51,107 nucleotides of DNA from Clostridia bacterium. Lineage in GTDB: Bacteria > Bacillota > Clostridia > Christensenellales > Borkfalkiaceae. Positions within the stretch are counted from its first letter, which is position 1, and the number at the start of each line of letters is the position of its first letter. The notes beneath the pieces are model-generated. The model saw only the letters and a list, made by a program, of their open reading frames with translations, was not told where the DNA came from and did not search any database. A program made the position numbers and the translations under genes. The stretch is taken from the NCBI GenBank assembly GCA_900767885.1, contig CAAGAU010000007.1:1-51107 (forward strand). The letters are read 5' to 3'. Of this stretch, positions 1 through 7,928 are shown one piece after another.

Positions 1-56
1 GAAATTGACAGAAACGTTTGTGAACTAACCTCTCGGTTAATTCGTTTTAGTTTCAA
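1..56 (-). CDS. Possible 5' end of a leftward gene cut by the window edge
   Basis: A TTG codon (complement of 54-56) opens a frame that stays open to the edge, starting MKLKRINREVSSQTFLSI. An AAGGA-type SD lies six bases upstream of it, and a good promoter (140-168) and a dyad (91-110) lie further upstream in the right order. I do not recognise the product. Eighteen codons could be open by chance, so the promoter and SD carry most of the argument. Confidence 0.35.
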   Translation of the reverse strand, partial: MKLKRINREVSSQTFLSI

Positions 57-90
57 TTCATTTCCTTCTATTCAATTTTTAATCTACGTC

Positions 91-110
91 GGTAAACAGT
101 ACCGTTTACC
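91..110. promoter_or_regulatory. Inverted repeat in the leader of the left-edge gene
   Basis: GGTAAAC and GTTTACC form perfect 7-bp arms around a 6-bp centre. The dyad lies about 20-40 bases downstream of the predicted start of the leftward transcript, where a repressor operator or a leader hairpin could act. I do not recognise the motif. Confidence 0.4.
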
Positions 111-139
111 TTGAGCGCCGTCGCACTGACAGCCTACAC

Positions 140-168
140 ATGATAACATATTGCAAAAGAGAAGTCAA
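140..168 (-). promoter_or_regulatory. SigA-type promoter, leftward
   Basis: Read on the minus strand: TTGACT (complement of 163-168), 17-nt spacer, TATCAT (complement of 140-145). It points out of the window toward the possible gene at 1-56. Confidence 0.6.
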
Positions 169-387
169 GCGTTTTTTCAAAGTTTTTCAAAAAAAATTAA
201 AAAAAATTTTAAATCGACAAAAATAGCCTTAACATAACAAAAAACACGCGCTTTATCCAGGACAAAACAACGTGTACCCCGCACAAAGCCGTGCTTTTTA
301 ACTTTACGAAATATTATATAATATACTATATATTGATTATACATGCAAACGCGTGTTTTACGCGTTTACACTAACCGTCTTCGGCGA
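169..387. other. AT-rich non-coding gap downstream of iscU
   Basis: No gene is seen. Two weak hairpins could end isc transcription on the minus strand: AAACGCG/CGCGTTT (347-353 with 361-367), which has no T-run, and ACACG/CGTGT (271-275 with 244-248), which has a 22-nt loop and a TTTTTT tail. Neither is convincing alone. Confidence 0.3.
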
Positions 388-789
388 TTATACGTATTTA
401 GGATCTTCCTCTTTGGTAATTCCTTTTTGTTTATTGCGATAATCTTCGATAGCCGCTTTGATTGCCTCTTCGGCTAAAACCGAACAGTGTATTTTCTGCG
501 GAGGTAAGCCCTCTAATTCCTCTACGACGCGTTTGTTGGTGAGTTTCAACGCCTCTTCTACGGTCATACCCTTTACCATTTCGGTGGCGGTGGAAGAAGT
601 AGCAATAGCCGCCGCGCAACCGAACGTTTTAAATTTGGCGTCGGTTATAACGTCGTTATCTATCTTCAGAGTTATCTGCATTATATCTCCGCAAGCCGCG
701 TTACCGACCTTGCCGAGTCCGTCGTAGTTTTCCACTTCGCCTACGTTTTTGGGGTTTTTAAAGGCTTCCATTACTTTTTCGTTATACAT
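388..789 (-). CDS. iscU: IscU/NifU-type iron-sulfur cluster scaffold
   Basis: Scaffold on which Fe-S clusters are built in the cytoplasm from sulfur delivered by the cysteine desulfurase encoded just upstream. The 133-residue protein has the usual single-domain IscU length. The three cluster ligands are visible: C33 in ACGD (with D35), C58 in FGCAAAIATSS and C102 in KIHCSVLAEEAI. The start overlaps the end of iscS by 8 bp, so the two are translationally coupled. It is last in the Rrf2-iscS-iscU operon. No hscA, hscB, ferredoxin or mnmA follows, which is common in clostridia with a minimal ISC set. The identification is firm. Confidence 0.95.
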   Translation of the reverse strand: MYNEKVMEAFKNPKNVGEVENYDGLGKVGNAACGDIMQITLKIDNDVITDAKFKTFGCAAAIATSSTATEMVKGMTVEEALKLTNKRVVEELEGLPPQKIHCSVLAEEAIKAAIEDYRNKQKGITKEEDPKYV

Positions 790-1969
790 TTTTAAGCTCT
801 CCTTTCAAATCGAATAAGGGCGACATCGCGCGCAAACGCGTTACTATTTCCTTTAATTTATCAACGGTATAATCTACTTCCTCAACGGTATTATCCCTGC
901 CGAAAGTAAACCTTATAGAGCCGTGAGCAAGTTCTTCCGGAACGCCTATCGCAAGAAGTACGTGCGACGGCTCGAGCGAACCCGACGAACAAGCCGAACC
1001 CGACGAAACCGCTATACCCGCCAGATCGAGGCTGAACAATATCGATTCGCCCTCGATATACTCGAACGAGAAGTCCGCGTTGTTGGGCAAACGTTTACTG
1101 CCGTCCTTAGGTCCGTTAAGTCTTACGTAAGGTATTTCGTTTTGCACTCTCGAAATAAACCTGTCGCGTAGGGACGCAACGTATTTGCTGTCCTTTTCCA
1201 AATCTTCGCGCGTAAGTCTTAAAGCCTCGGCAAAACCTACCACTCCGGGAACGTTGGTCGTTCCTCCGCGGCGGGTTCTTTCCTGATGTCCGCCCGAAAT
1301 AAGTCTTGCAAGCGGAACGCCCGTCCTTATATAAAGCGCGCCCATACCTTTAGGTCCGTGGAATTTATGCGACGAAAAACTCATTAAGTCCACACCCAAC
1401 TCGTCCACGTTTATATCTATCGCGCCCATAGCCTGTACGGCGTCGGTAAACACGGTTATATTGTGTTTTTTTGCGATTTTAACTATCTCTTTTATAGGTT
1501 CGATAGTGCCGACCTCGTTATTGGCGTACATACACGCTATAAGTATAGTGTCGGGGCGAATGGCTTTTTCGAGTTCGTCGAGATTTATAAAACCCTCGCT
1601 GTCCACGCCGATATACGAAAATTCGAAACCTTCTTTTTCGAGTTCGTGAGCGGTAGTGAGCATAGCCGCGTGTTCTATTTTAGAAATTATAACGTGCTTA
1701 CCCTTATGCGCCTGCGCCTTGCAAGTGCCGCGGAGCGCCCAGTTGTCGCTTTCCGTACCGCCCGAGGTAAAATAGACTTCGGCGGGTTTTGCGCCTATGA
1801 TTTTTGCAATCGTATCCCTCGCCTCGTCAACCGCCTCCTGCGCGGCTCTGCCGTAGCCGTGCTGACTGTTGGCGTTTCCGTAAATTTCGGTGAAATACGG
1901 CAACATTTTTTTTACGACTCTTTCGTCCACGCGCGTCGTAGCCGCGTTATCGAGATAAATCTCCTTCAT
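782..1969 (-). CDS. iscS: Cysteine desulfurase (NifS/IscS family)
   Basis: PLP enzyme that converts L-cysteine to alanine and a protein-bound persulfide, which is passed to IscU. At 395 residues it is a class V aminotransferase-fold desulfurase. H100 (KIEHAAM) stacks on PLP. K202 in SSHKFHGPKG is the Schiff-base lysine. C327 in SSGSACSSGSLEPSHVL is the persulfide-carrying cysteine, on the long flexible loop typical of group I enzymes. An AAGGAG SD sits just before the ATG. It lies 44 bp downstream of the Rrf2 regulator and overlaps iscU, so the three genes form one operon. Group I desulfurases can also feed tRNA thiolation, and that second role cannot be judged here. Confidence 0.95.
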   Translation of the reverse strand: MKEIYLDNAATTRVDERVVKKMLPYFTEIYGNANSQHGYGRAAQEAVDEARDTIAKIIGAKPAEVYFTSGGTESDNWALRGTCKAQAHKGKHVIISKIEHAAMLTTAHELEKEGFEFSYIGVDSEGFINLDELEKAIRPDTILIACMYANNEVGTIEPIKEIVKIAKKHNITVFTDAVQAMGAIDINVDELGVDLMSFSSHKFHGPKGMGALYIRTGVPLARLISGGHQERTRRGGTTNVPGVVGFAEALRLTREDLEKDSKYVASLRDRFISRVQNEIPYVRLNGPKDGSKRLPNNADFSFEYIEGESILFSLDLAGIAVSSGSACSSGSLEPSHVLLAIGVPEELAHGSIRFTFGRDNTVEEVDYTVDKLKEIVTRLRAMSPLFDLKGELKNV

Positions 1970-2013
1970 ATATATTGCTCCTTAAGCGTTCGCGCATAGC
2001 GCGATTATACGAC

Positions 2014-2406
2014 TTATTTTACCTTACCCTGCGCGACGTCGCTTAAAGTAACGCCGTCTAAAATATCGTTGATACCGTCGAAAAGTTTTTTCCAGAGCGC
2101 GCTCGACGGGCAACAACACCCTGCCCTTTTAACGCACCCGATAATTTCCATATTGTCCTCTTCGAGCGCGCGTACAACCTCGCCCATACTTATTTCTTCG
2201 GCGGGTTTTGCGAGCGTATAACCGCCCGTCGCCCCGCGCGACGAAGTAACCGCGCCTACCGACAACAATATTTTTAAGACCTTTTCGAGATACTTACTCG
2301 AAACGCCCGTATACTTTTCGAGTTCCTTTGCCGAGAAAAGCCTGTTTTCAGCCGCCAGAAGCGATAAAATCTGTACGCCGTAATGCGTTTTAGACGATAA
2401 TTTCAA
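2014..2406 (-). CDS. iscR: Rrf2-family regulator (IscR/CymR-like)
   Basis: Winged-helix Rrf2 repressor, first gene of the Fe-S operon. I set the start at a TTG (complement of 2404-2406). AGGAGG lies nine bases upstream, and the resulting N-terminus MKLSSKTHYGVQIL aligns with family starts. A longer frame beginning at 2454 would start inside the operator, so I reject it. The protein is 130 residues. The recognition helix region reads VSSKYLEKVLKIL, followed by the wing SSRGATGGYTLA. A C-terminal cysteine cluster (CVKRAGCCCPSS) recalls the Fe-S ligands of IscR, but its spacing is not the textbook one. The operator at +3 to +25 suggests autorepression. A cysteine-responsive CymR role is the alternative. 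Confidence 0.85.
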   Translation of the reverse strand: MKLSSKTHYGVQILSLLAAENRLFSAKELEKYTGVSSKYLEKVLKILLSVGAVTSSRGATGGYTLAKPAEEISMGEVVRALEEDNMEIIGCVKRAGCCCPSSALWKKLFDGINDILDGVTLSDVAQGKVK

Positions 2407-2439
2407 CTTTTGCGACCTCCTGCTTTCCGAAGTTTTGTA

Positions 2440-2462
2440 ATTCCTACCTGCCAAGTAGGAAT
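2440..2462. promoter_or_regulatory. Perfect dyad operator of the isc operon
   Basis: ATTCCTAC and GTAGGAAT form perfect 8-bp arms around a 7-bp centre, just downstream of the -10 box of the isc promoter. This placement suits autorepression by the Rrf2 protein encoded by the first gene. Confidence 0.75.
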
Positions 2463-2471
2463 TTCGGCTAT

Positions 2472-2500
2472 ATTATAATACCGCGCGCGCTATTTGTCAA
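2472..2500 (-). promoter_or_regulatory. Consensus SigA promoter of the isc operon
   Basis: Minus strand: TTGACA (complement of 2495-2500), 17-nt spacer, TATAAT (complement of 2472-2477). Both hexamers are perfect, which fits a promoter held down by a repressor. Confidence 0.9.
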
Positions 2501-2528
2501 ACGATTTACGGGCGGTAAAACAATTCTT

Positions 2529-2557
2529 TTGACATTTTTTTAAAAAAACGCTATAAT
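2529..2557 (+). promoter_or_regulatory. Consensus SigA promoter of yigZ-recX-birA
   Basis: TTGACA (2529-2534), 17-nt spacer, TATAAT (2552-2557). Only seven bases separate the -10 box from the yigZ ATG, so transcription should start at or next to the start codon. Confidence 0.9.
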
Positions 2558-2564
2558 TTTAACG

Positions 2565-3182
2565 ATGTTAAAAAGTTACGAGCAAATTAAAAACGCCGCA
2601 CAGTGCGAAACGATAATAGAAAAGTCGAAATTCATTTGCAAAATCGAGTTTGCCGCGGACGAAACCGCCGCACGCCGAGTGATAGACGAAACGCGCAAAA
2701 GCCACCCTTTCGCCACGCATAACTGTTACGCGTATATAGTGAATAACGGCGAGATTTCGCGTTTTTCGGACGACGGCGAGCCGCAGGGAACGGCGGGGCA
2801 ACCTATGCTCGAAGTTTTAAAAAACAAGGGGCTTGTAAACGTCGTCGCGGTGGTAACGAGGTATTTCGGCGGAATAAAACTCGGCACGGGCGGCTTGTGC
2901 CGCGCGTACTCGGGTGCGGTAGTCGCGGGAATAGAAAAAAGCGGAACGGTTACCCTGTTTTTATCGGATATATTCGAGTTTAAATTTGCTTACGATAAAT
3001 ACGCGCCTTTTTTAAGATTTTGCCAAAACAACGGAATAACCGTGCTATCGAACGACTTTTGCGAAACGGTAACCGTTCGCGCCGCTGTAAAAAAACCGAG
3101 CGAAAGCCTTTTAAACGGCATAATAGACGCAACGGACGGTAAAATCGAAACGACTACACTCGGCGAGGGGTATTACGAATGA
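2565..3182 (+). CDS. yigZ: YigZ/IMPACT family protein (UPF0029)
   Basis: Conserved protein of the YigZ/YvyE/IMPACT family. Eukaryotic IMPACT members modulate translational control, while the bacterial role is unsettled. The N-terminal domain carries the family signature across residues 20-120: EKSKFIC, the run from HNCYAYI to RFSDDGEPQGTAG, then VTRYFGGIKLGTGGL. The C-terminal part is the ferredoxin-like DUF1949 region. The length of 205 fits. The start is the first ATG after the promoter. There is no SD and essentially no room for a 5' UTR, so the message is probably leaderless. It overlaps recX by an ATGA and leads a three-gene operon divergent from isc. Confidence 0.92.
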   Translation: MLKSYEQIKNAAQCETIIEKSKFICKIEFAADETAARRVIDETRKSHPFATHNCYAYIVNNGEISRFSDDGEPQGTAGQPMLEVLKNKGLVNVVAVVTRYFGGIKLGTGGLCRAYSGAVVAGIEKSGTVTLFLSDIFEFKFAYDKYAPFLRFCQNNGITVLSNDFCETVTVRAAVKKPSESLLNGIIDATDGKIETTTLGEGYYE

Positions 3183-3802
3183 ATAAAATAACCGACATAA
3201 AGCCGCAGGTGAAAAATCCCACGCGGTGCAATATATATCTTGACAACGTTTTTTATTGCGGACTCGAACTCGAAACGGTTATGCGCCACCGCTTGAAAAT
3301 AGGCACGGAAATAGAAAAAGAACGGCTTGACGAAATTCAATGCGACAGCGAACGTACCCGCGCTCTGGATAAGGCTCTTTCATTTATTTCCAAGTCTAAA
3401 AAGACCGAAAAGCAAGTGCGCGACTACCTTACGGGCAAAGGTTACACCGAAAAAACAATTGACGAAACCATTGTAAAAATGTCGTCTTATTCCTTTATAA
3501 ACGACGCCGATTTTTCCGCCGACTACGCCCGCAATTATTCCAAAAATAAAGGTAAAAGGCTTATCGCGCTCGAACTCAAGCGCAAAGGCGTTTCGGACGA
3601 AAGTATGGCGGAGGCTCTGGACAGTTTAGGCGACGAGTTGCCTTCCGCGTGCGCCGTAGGCGAAAAATATTCGCGCAATAAAGAAAAAACGCGCGAAAAC
3701 ATGCTCAAATGTTACAAATATTTACTTTCAAAAGGCTTTTCTTACGATACGGCGAAAGAGGCCGCGGAGAAAATTTTTAAAAATGAAGACGACGATTTTT
3801 GA
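3179..3802 (+). CDS. recX: RecX-type recombination regulator
   Basis: RecX proteins bind RecA filaments and damp recombinase and coprotease activity. This protein of 207 residues is built of helical triple repeats: ALDKALSFISKSKKTEKQVRDY near residues 60-80, YTEKTIDETIVKM with YSFINDADFSADYARN around 88-118, and later GKRLIALELKRKGVSDE. The N-terminal about 55 residues are a beta-rich extension typical of Firmicutes RecX. It starts inside the yigZ stop (ATGA) and its last 20 bp overlap the next gene, so translation is coupled. No recA or LexA box is nearby. Confidence 0.88.
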   Translation: MNKITDIKPQVKNPTRCNIYLDNVFYCGLELETVMRHRLKIGTEIEKERLDEIQCDSERTRALDKALSFISKSKKTEKQVRDYLTGKGYTEKTIDETIVKMSSYSFINDADFSADYARNYSKNKGKRLIALELKRKGVSDESMAEALDSLGDELPSACAVGEKYSRNKEKTRENMLKCYKYLLSKGFSYDTAKEAAEKIFKNEDDDF

Positions 3803-4451
3803 CACCCTGCCCTCTACAAACGAGGAATTGAAAAAACTGAAAAACCCCACCGAAGACCAACTGTATATAGCGCGCGTGCAAACGGGCGGCAAAGGCAGCA
3901 AGGGGCGTTCGTTTATATGCGAAAACGGCGGGGTTTACGCTTCGCTTTTAAGGCTAAACCCGTGCAAAGCGAGCGATTCTTTCAAAATAATGATAGGCGC
4001 GGCGGTTGCCGTGGTAAAAACGCTTGCCGCGTTTGACGTAAACGCCGAGATAAAGTGGCCCAACGATATTTTTTATAACGGCAAAAAGATTTGCGGAATT
4101 TTAATAGAGAACGTTATCGGCGGCGACGAAGTTACGCGGTCGATTATAGGCATAGGCGTAAACGTAAACAACGACCTTGCGCCCGAAATTAAGGACATTG
4201 CAACTTCCGTAAAACAAATAACGGGCAATAGCGCGAATATCGAGGCTTTTTACGCCACTCTCGCTTATAACTTATACAAGGAATATTCTATGGAAGAATA
4301 TATTTCCTACTGCAAATTTTTGGGTAAGGAAATAACGGTTATTAAAGGCGATAAAAGTTACCGCGCCGTTGCGGAAAGCGTTTTACCCGACGGAAATCTT
4401 AAATTAAAAAGCGGCGAAATACTTTCCGCCGCAGAGATAACTATAAGATAG
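3783..4451 (+). CDS. birA: Biotin-protein ligase, catalytic domain only
   Basis: Transfers biotin through biotinyl-AMP to the lysine of carboxylase biotin domains. The 222 residues carry the class II-like aaRS fold. The biotin/ATP loop reads QTGGKGSKGRSF (about 33-44), followed by KWPNDIFYNGKKICGILIE and IIGIGVNVNN, with a C-terminal SH3-like segment. The N-terminal winged helix of bifunctional BirA is absent, so it should be a pure ligase and not a repressor of biotin genes. The loop is less arginine-rich than the usual GRGR-x-G form. No biotin synthesis or carboxylase genes are nearby. The start overlaps recX by 20 bp. A strong terminator follows. Confidence 0.9.
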   Translation: MKTTIFDTLPSTNEELKKLKNPTEDQLYIARVQTGGKGSKGRSFICENGGVYASLLRLNPCKASDSFKIMIGAAVAVVKTLAAFDVNAEIKWPNDIFYNGKKICGILIENVIGGDEVTRSIIGIGVNVNNDLAPEIKDIATSVKQITGNSANIEAFYATLAYNLYKEYSMEEYISYCKFLGKEITVIKGDKSYRAVAESVLPDGNLKLKSGEILSAAEITIR

Positions 4452-4480
4452 CCACAGGTGATTGGATAAATATTTGACAA

Positions 4481-4508
4481 CGCGCCGCTTGCAGCGGCGC
4501 GTTTTATT
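4481..4508 (+). terminator. Intrinsic terminator after birA
   Basis: CGCGCCGCT and AGCGGCGCG form a perfect 9-bp stem with a TGC loop (4481-4501), followed by TTTTATT. It lies 30 bp past the birA stop and closes the yigZ-recX-birA operon. Confidence 0.85.
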
Positions 4509-4509
4509 A

Positions 4510-4926
4510 TCCCCTATCGTCGGCGTTGCCGACGATAGGGGACTACTCGTCATATTTAGCGTCAGCGAAATATCCCACCGAAAAAGTGTGGAGCATATAC
4601 TCTTCACTTAAGTCGTGGGATTCTTCACTATCGTTCAGGATGACGTAAAATAAAGAACATCGTCATATTGAGGTATGCAAAATATTCCACCTGTGTCTTT
4701 ACGTCATATTGAGCGTCAGCGAAATATCCCACGACCAAAGTGAGAGGTATATGTATTGTCAGTTCTTCGGTGGGATTCTTCACTTCGTTCAGAATGACAG
4801 AAAACAAAACTCGCTTCCTCCTTCGGGGTAAATTCCCCCGCTGAAACGGGGGAATTGTCGCGATAGCGATAAAAGGGGCGCGTCCGCCGCGTAGGCGAAG
4901 TGTCGGCAACGCCGACGATAGGGGAT
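4510..4926. repeat. Repeat island I between convergent birA and ktrA
   Basis: Non-coding and entirely repeat-derived. 4510-4542 is a perfect 15-bp hairpin (arms TCCCCTATCGTCGGC and its complement). 4548-4645 and 4702-4799 are full family A palindromes: a left arm beginning CGTCATATTGAGCG and ending ATCCCAC, a spacer of about 36 nt, and a right arm ending in CAGAATGAC or a near variant. 4661-4692 is a partial left arm. 4810-4926 belongs to family B (GGGGGAATT stems, GTCGGCAACGCCGAC, ending GATAGGGGA). Short reading frames here are not genes. Confidence 0.85.
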
Positions 4927-4940
4927 AAAAAACTTCAATT

Positions 4941-5588
4941 TTAAATTTTAAAACACTTTTTAAGGTCCTTGAATTTACCGAGAACCATAAGCGTTTGTCC
5001 CTCTTTCAAAACCGTTTCGGGTCCGATTACGGGGTCCATTTTACTGTGTTCTTTTATTCCTAAAACGTTAATATTGAATTTTTTACGAACGTCTAGTTCG
5101 CCTACGGTTTTACCGAGCCATTCGTGCGGAATATCAACCTCGAATATAGAATAATCGCCGTCGATTTCGATATAACCCGTTACGTGGTCGGAAGTATACC
5201 TTATAGCCGTCCAGTCGGCAAGTTGTCTTTCGGGATAAACGACCTCGTCCGCACCGATTTTTTTCAGGAGTTTCTCCTGCAAATCTCCGCTTGCGCGCGA
5301 TACAACGAGCCTTGCGCCGAGTTCTTTAAGTTGCGAGGTTATTTCGAGCGACGACTGAAAATCGTTACCCATGGCGACTATGCATACGTCGAAATTTTTA
5401 ACGCCCAGCGACTTTAAAAGGTCTATATCCGTGGCGTCGCCTATTTGCGCGTCGGTTACGACCGGCAGGACCTGATTTACTTTTTTTTCGGATTTATCTA
5501 TTGCCAGAATATCGTGTCCGAGCAGATGCAATTTATTGCATACGCTGAATCCGAATCTTCCAAGACCTATTACGAGTACAGATTTCAT
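4941..5588 (-). CDS. ktrA: KtrA-type RCK subunit of a potassium channel/transporter
   Basis: Cytoplasmic gating ring subunit that binds nucleotide and controls the KtrB pore encoded directly upstream. The Rossmann motif GLGRFG sits at residues 8-13, with an acidic residue at the end of beta-2 (AIDKS). RCK_N covers about 1-140, and an RCK_C domain (about 140-215) ends with VIGPETVLKEGQTLMVLG, a c-di-AMP-binding domain type in Firmicutes KtrA. The 215-residue length is typical. The gap from ktrB is six bases. TrkA of proteobacteria is a double-length homologue, so KtrA is the better name. No c-di-AMP riboswitch is seen upstream of the pair. Confidence 0.92.
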   Translation of the reverse strand: MKSVLVIGLGRFGFSVCNKLHLLGHDILAIDKSEKKVNQVLPVVTDAQIGDATDIDLLKSLGVKNFDVCIVAMGNDFQSSLEITSQLKELGARLVVSRASGDLQEKLLKKIGADEVVYPERQLADWTAIRYTSDHVTGYIEIDGDYSIFEVDIPHEWLGKTVGELDVRKKFNINVLGIKEHSKMDPVIGPETVLKEGQTLMVLGKFKDLKKCFKI

Positions 5589-5594
5589 ATTTTA

Positions 5595-6923
5595 TTACCC
5601 CACGTTTAATTTATCCTCGGGCATTCTTGCCGTCGGTTCGTTCTTTCTTATTATCGTAGCAAAAGCAAAAGTTATACCGCCCATACGCCCGAAAAACATA
5701 AGCGCCATGAGTATCACGCGCGAACCTATCGAAAGCGTGGGCGTTACCCCGAGCGACAACCCTACCGTACCGACCGCCGACGCGGTTTCATACAAAGCCG
5801 AAAGCACGGGCAAATTATCAATTTCGCTTATAGCGATACCGCCGAGCAAAAACAACAATATATACATTGCCGCAACCGCCGCGGCTTTACGTATAGTTTC
5901 GTCGCTTATGCGGCGGCGAAAAGCGTTTACGTCTTTATTGCGTTTGAAAAGCGAAACCGAGGTTACGAATAAAATTCCGAAAGTATTTATCTTCATGCCG
6001 CCGGCGGTAGACCCCGACGCGCCGCCTATAAGCATAAGCGCAACAAGCAAAAATCTGCTGCTTTCCGCCATAGCGTTAAGGTCGGCGGTATTACTGCCTG
6101 CCGTGCGTGGCGTTACCGACTGAAAAAGCGACATTAAAATTCTTTCGCCCATAGGCTTATCCGCAAAATCGACGAAGAAAAACCAGGTCGCGGGCAAAAC
6201 AATAAGCGCGGCGGTGGCTACGATTATCATTTTTGTCTGCATGCGATAAGCCGAAAATTTAAGTTTATGTTTTTTTACGTCGTCCCAGGTAAGAAAACCT
6301 ATTCCGCCCGAAATTATTAAAAACATCACGGTTATATTTACGAGCGGATTCGCGCTGTACGCAGTGAGCGAACTGAACGGTGCGCCCTCGCCCATAAGAT
6401 CGAAACCGGCGTTACAAAAAGACGAAACCGAATGGAAAATTCCGTACCAGACGCCTTTGAAAAATCCGAAGTCGGGGATAAAGGCAACGGACAAAGCGAT
6501 CGCGCCCGCCGCCTCGATTATAAGCGTGGTTGCAAGAACGAACCTTACAAAACGAATTACTCCGCCGATTTGCGGCAAGGAGAGCGAATCACGTATTGCG
6601 GCGCGTTCGTGCAAGCCTATTTTTCTGTGAGTGAACGTAATTATCGTTATCACCACCGTAATAATGCCGAGTCCGCCTATCTGTATAAGCAGCATTATTA
6701 CGAACTGACCGAAAAACGACCATTTGGTAGCCGTATCGACGACTACAAGTCCCGTAACGCAAACCGAAGAAACCGCCGTAAAAAGCGAATCGGAATATTT
6801 AGTCCACTGCCCGTCTTTTGAGGCGAACGGTAACGAAAGCAATAAACTGCCTGCCGCTATCACCGCCAGAAAGCCGAGTATTACGACTTGCGAAACGGAT
6901 ATTTTTTTAAATAAACCTTTCAT
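5595..6923 (-). CDS. ktrB: KtrB/TrkH-type potassium uptake membrane subunit
   Basis: Ion-conducting subunit of a K+ uptake system of the SKT superfamily: 442 residues, hydrophobic, about eight TM helices with four pore loops. Selectivity-type glycines are visible in VSSVCVTGL (about 52-60), SSFCNAGFDL, TPRTAGSNT and SAVGTVGLSLG. A positively charged C-terminus (IIRKNEPTARMPEDK) faces the cytosol. The SD AAGGA lies upstream of ATG. It is cotranscribed with ktrA. The upstream gap is a repeat island, and I could not pick a convincing promoter. A 6-bp dyad TTGCCG/CGGCAA (6945-6959) lies just ahead of the SD. Confidence 0.93.
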   Translation of the reverse strand: MKGLFKKISVSQVVILGFLAVIAAGSLLLSLPFASKDGQWTKYSDSLFTAVSSVCVTGLVVVDTATKWSFFGQFVIMLLIQIGGLGIITVVITIITFTHRKIGLHERAAIRDSLSLPQIGGVIRFVRFVLATTLIIEAAGAIALSVAFIPDFGFFKGVWYGIFHSVSSFCNAGFDLMGEGAPFSSLTAYSANPLVNITVMFLIISGGIGFLTWDDVKKHKLKFSAYRMQTKMIIVATAALIVLPATWFFFVDFADKPMGERILMSLFQSVTPRTAGSNTADLNAMAESSRFLLVALMLIGGASGSTAGGMKINTFGILFVTSVSLFKRNKDVNAFRRRISDETIRKAAAVAAMYILLFLLGGIAISEIDNLPVLSALYETASAVGTVGLSLGVTPTLSIGSRVILMALMFFGRMGGITFAFATIIRKNEPTARMPEDKLNVG

Positions 6924-6970
6924 AGGTTGTATTCCTTATAAAATTTGCCGCAACGGCAAGTAAAAAATTA

Positions 6971-7322
6971 GGTCATGTTGAGCGTCAGCGAAATATCCCG
7001 CCGGAAATGTACGGAGCATATACTCTTCACTTAAGTCGTGGGATTCTTCACTATCGTTCAGAATGACGTATTTTTCTTTTTTTACGTCATATTGAGCGTC
7101 AGCGAAATATCCCACCGAAAATGTACGGAGCATATACCTTGCGGAAATTCGCCCTCCCGGGAGATTGCTTCGTCGCTTTGCTTCCTCGCAAAGACAAATC
7201 TTGCTTCCTCCTTCGGGGGAAGTGGCGCGGAGCGCCGATAGGGGACTACTCGTCATATTGAGCGTCAGAAAAATATCCCGCCGAACAACTTTCGCGGCGT
7301 ATACTTTGCAATATATCCCAAC
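6971..7322. repeat. Repeat island II between recR and ktrB
   Basis: Family A full copy 6971-7068, then a second left half starting at 7085, exactly 114 bp on and joined by the same T-rich linker seen in island III. 7141-7248 is family B (CCTCCTTCGGGGG, GGCGCGGAGCGCC, GATAGGGGA). 7251-7321 is a decayed family A half. No gene is seen. The ktrB promoter must lie within or beyond this block. Confidence 0.8.
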
Positions 7323-7331
7323 CAAAACGAA

Positions 7332-7925
7332 CTATATTTCCTTACGGTCGGTGAGGGCGCGGGAGATGGTAATTTCGTCGGCGTATTCGAGTTCGCCGCC
7401 GACGGGTATGCCGTGCGCAAGCCTGGTAACCTTTATTCCGAACGGCTTTACGAGCGACGATATATACATAGCCGTCGCCTCGCCTTCCACGTCGGGATTG
7501 GTAGCCATAATTATTTCCTTAACGCCGCCCTCGCTTATGCGTGCCAGCAGTTCCTTTATGCGAATATCGTCGGGCGTAACGCCTTCCATAGGGCTTATCA
7601 CACCGTGCAAAACGTGGTAAACACCCTTGAATTCCCGCGCTTTTTCCATAGCAAGCACATCCTTGGGTTCTTTTACCACGCAAATAACCGAGCGATCGCG
7701 ATTTGCGCAAATATCGCAAACTTCCTTATCGGTAAAGTCGCCGCAAATTTTGCAGTAACGGACTTTGCGCTTGGCGTCTAACAGACACCCGACAAAATCC
7801 TCGACTTCTTCCTCGGACATATTTATTATCTTATACGCATACCGTTGCGCGGTTTTTGTCCCTACGCCCGGCAAACGGGTAAACCTGTTAATCAGTTTAC
7901 CGATAGGTTCGATAAACGCGCTCAT
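7332..7925 (-). CDS. recR: Recombination mediator RecR
   Basis: Acts with RecO/RecF to load RecA on gapped DNA. The order is canonical: a helix-hairpin-helix (LPGVGTKTAQRYA, 18-30), a four-cysteine zinc finger (C58, C61, C70, C73), then a Toprim domain (about 80-175) with the acidic motif ATNPDVEGEATA, and a C-terminal Walker-B-like strand. 197 residues is the family length. It is the last gene of the mrnC-to-recR operon, three bases after ybaB, in the conserved dnaX-ybaB-recR order. Confidence 0.97.
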   Translation of the reverse strand: MSAFIEPIGKLINRFTRLPGVGTKTAQRYAYKIINMSEEEVEDFVGCLLDAKRKVRYCKICGDFTDKEVCDICANRDRSVICVVKEPKDVLAMEKAREFKGVYHVLHGVISPMEGVTPDDIRIKELLARISEGGVKEIIMATNPDVEGEATAMYISSLVKPFGIKVTRLAHGIPVGGELEYADEITISRALTDRKEI

Positions 7926-7928
7926 CTT

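Noticed and set aside
2407..2454. Rrf2 start at 2454
   Set aside because: It lies inside the operator with no room for a ribosome site. The TTG at 2406 has AGGAGG and matches family N-termini.
4510..4926. Insertion sequence or MITE of a known family
   Set aside because: No transposase fragment, no clear terminal inverted repeats with target duplication, and the block is a mosaic of short hairpin repeats.
6924..6970. c-di-AMP riboswitch upstream of ktrB-ktrA
   Set aside because: Only about 47 bp precede the repeat island, and no ydaO-type structure or conserved motif is visible.
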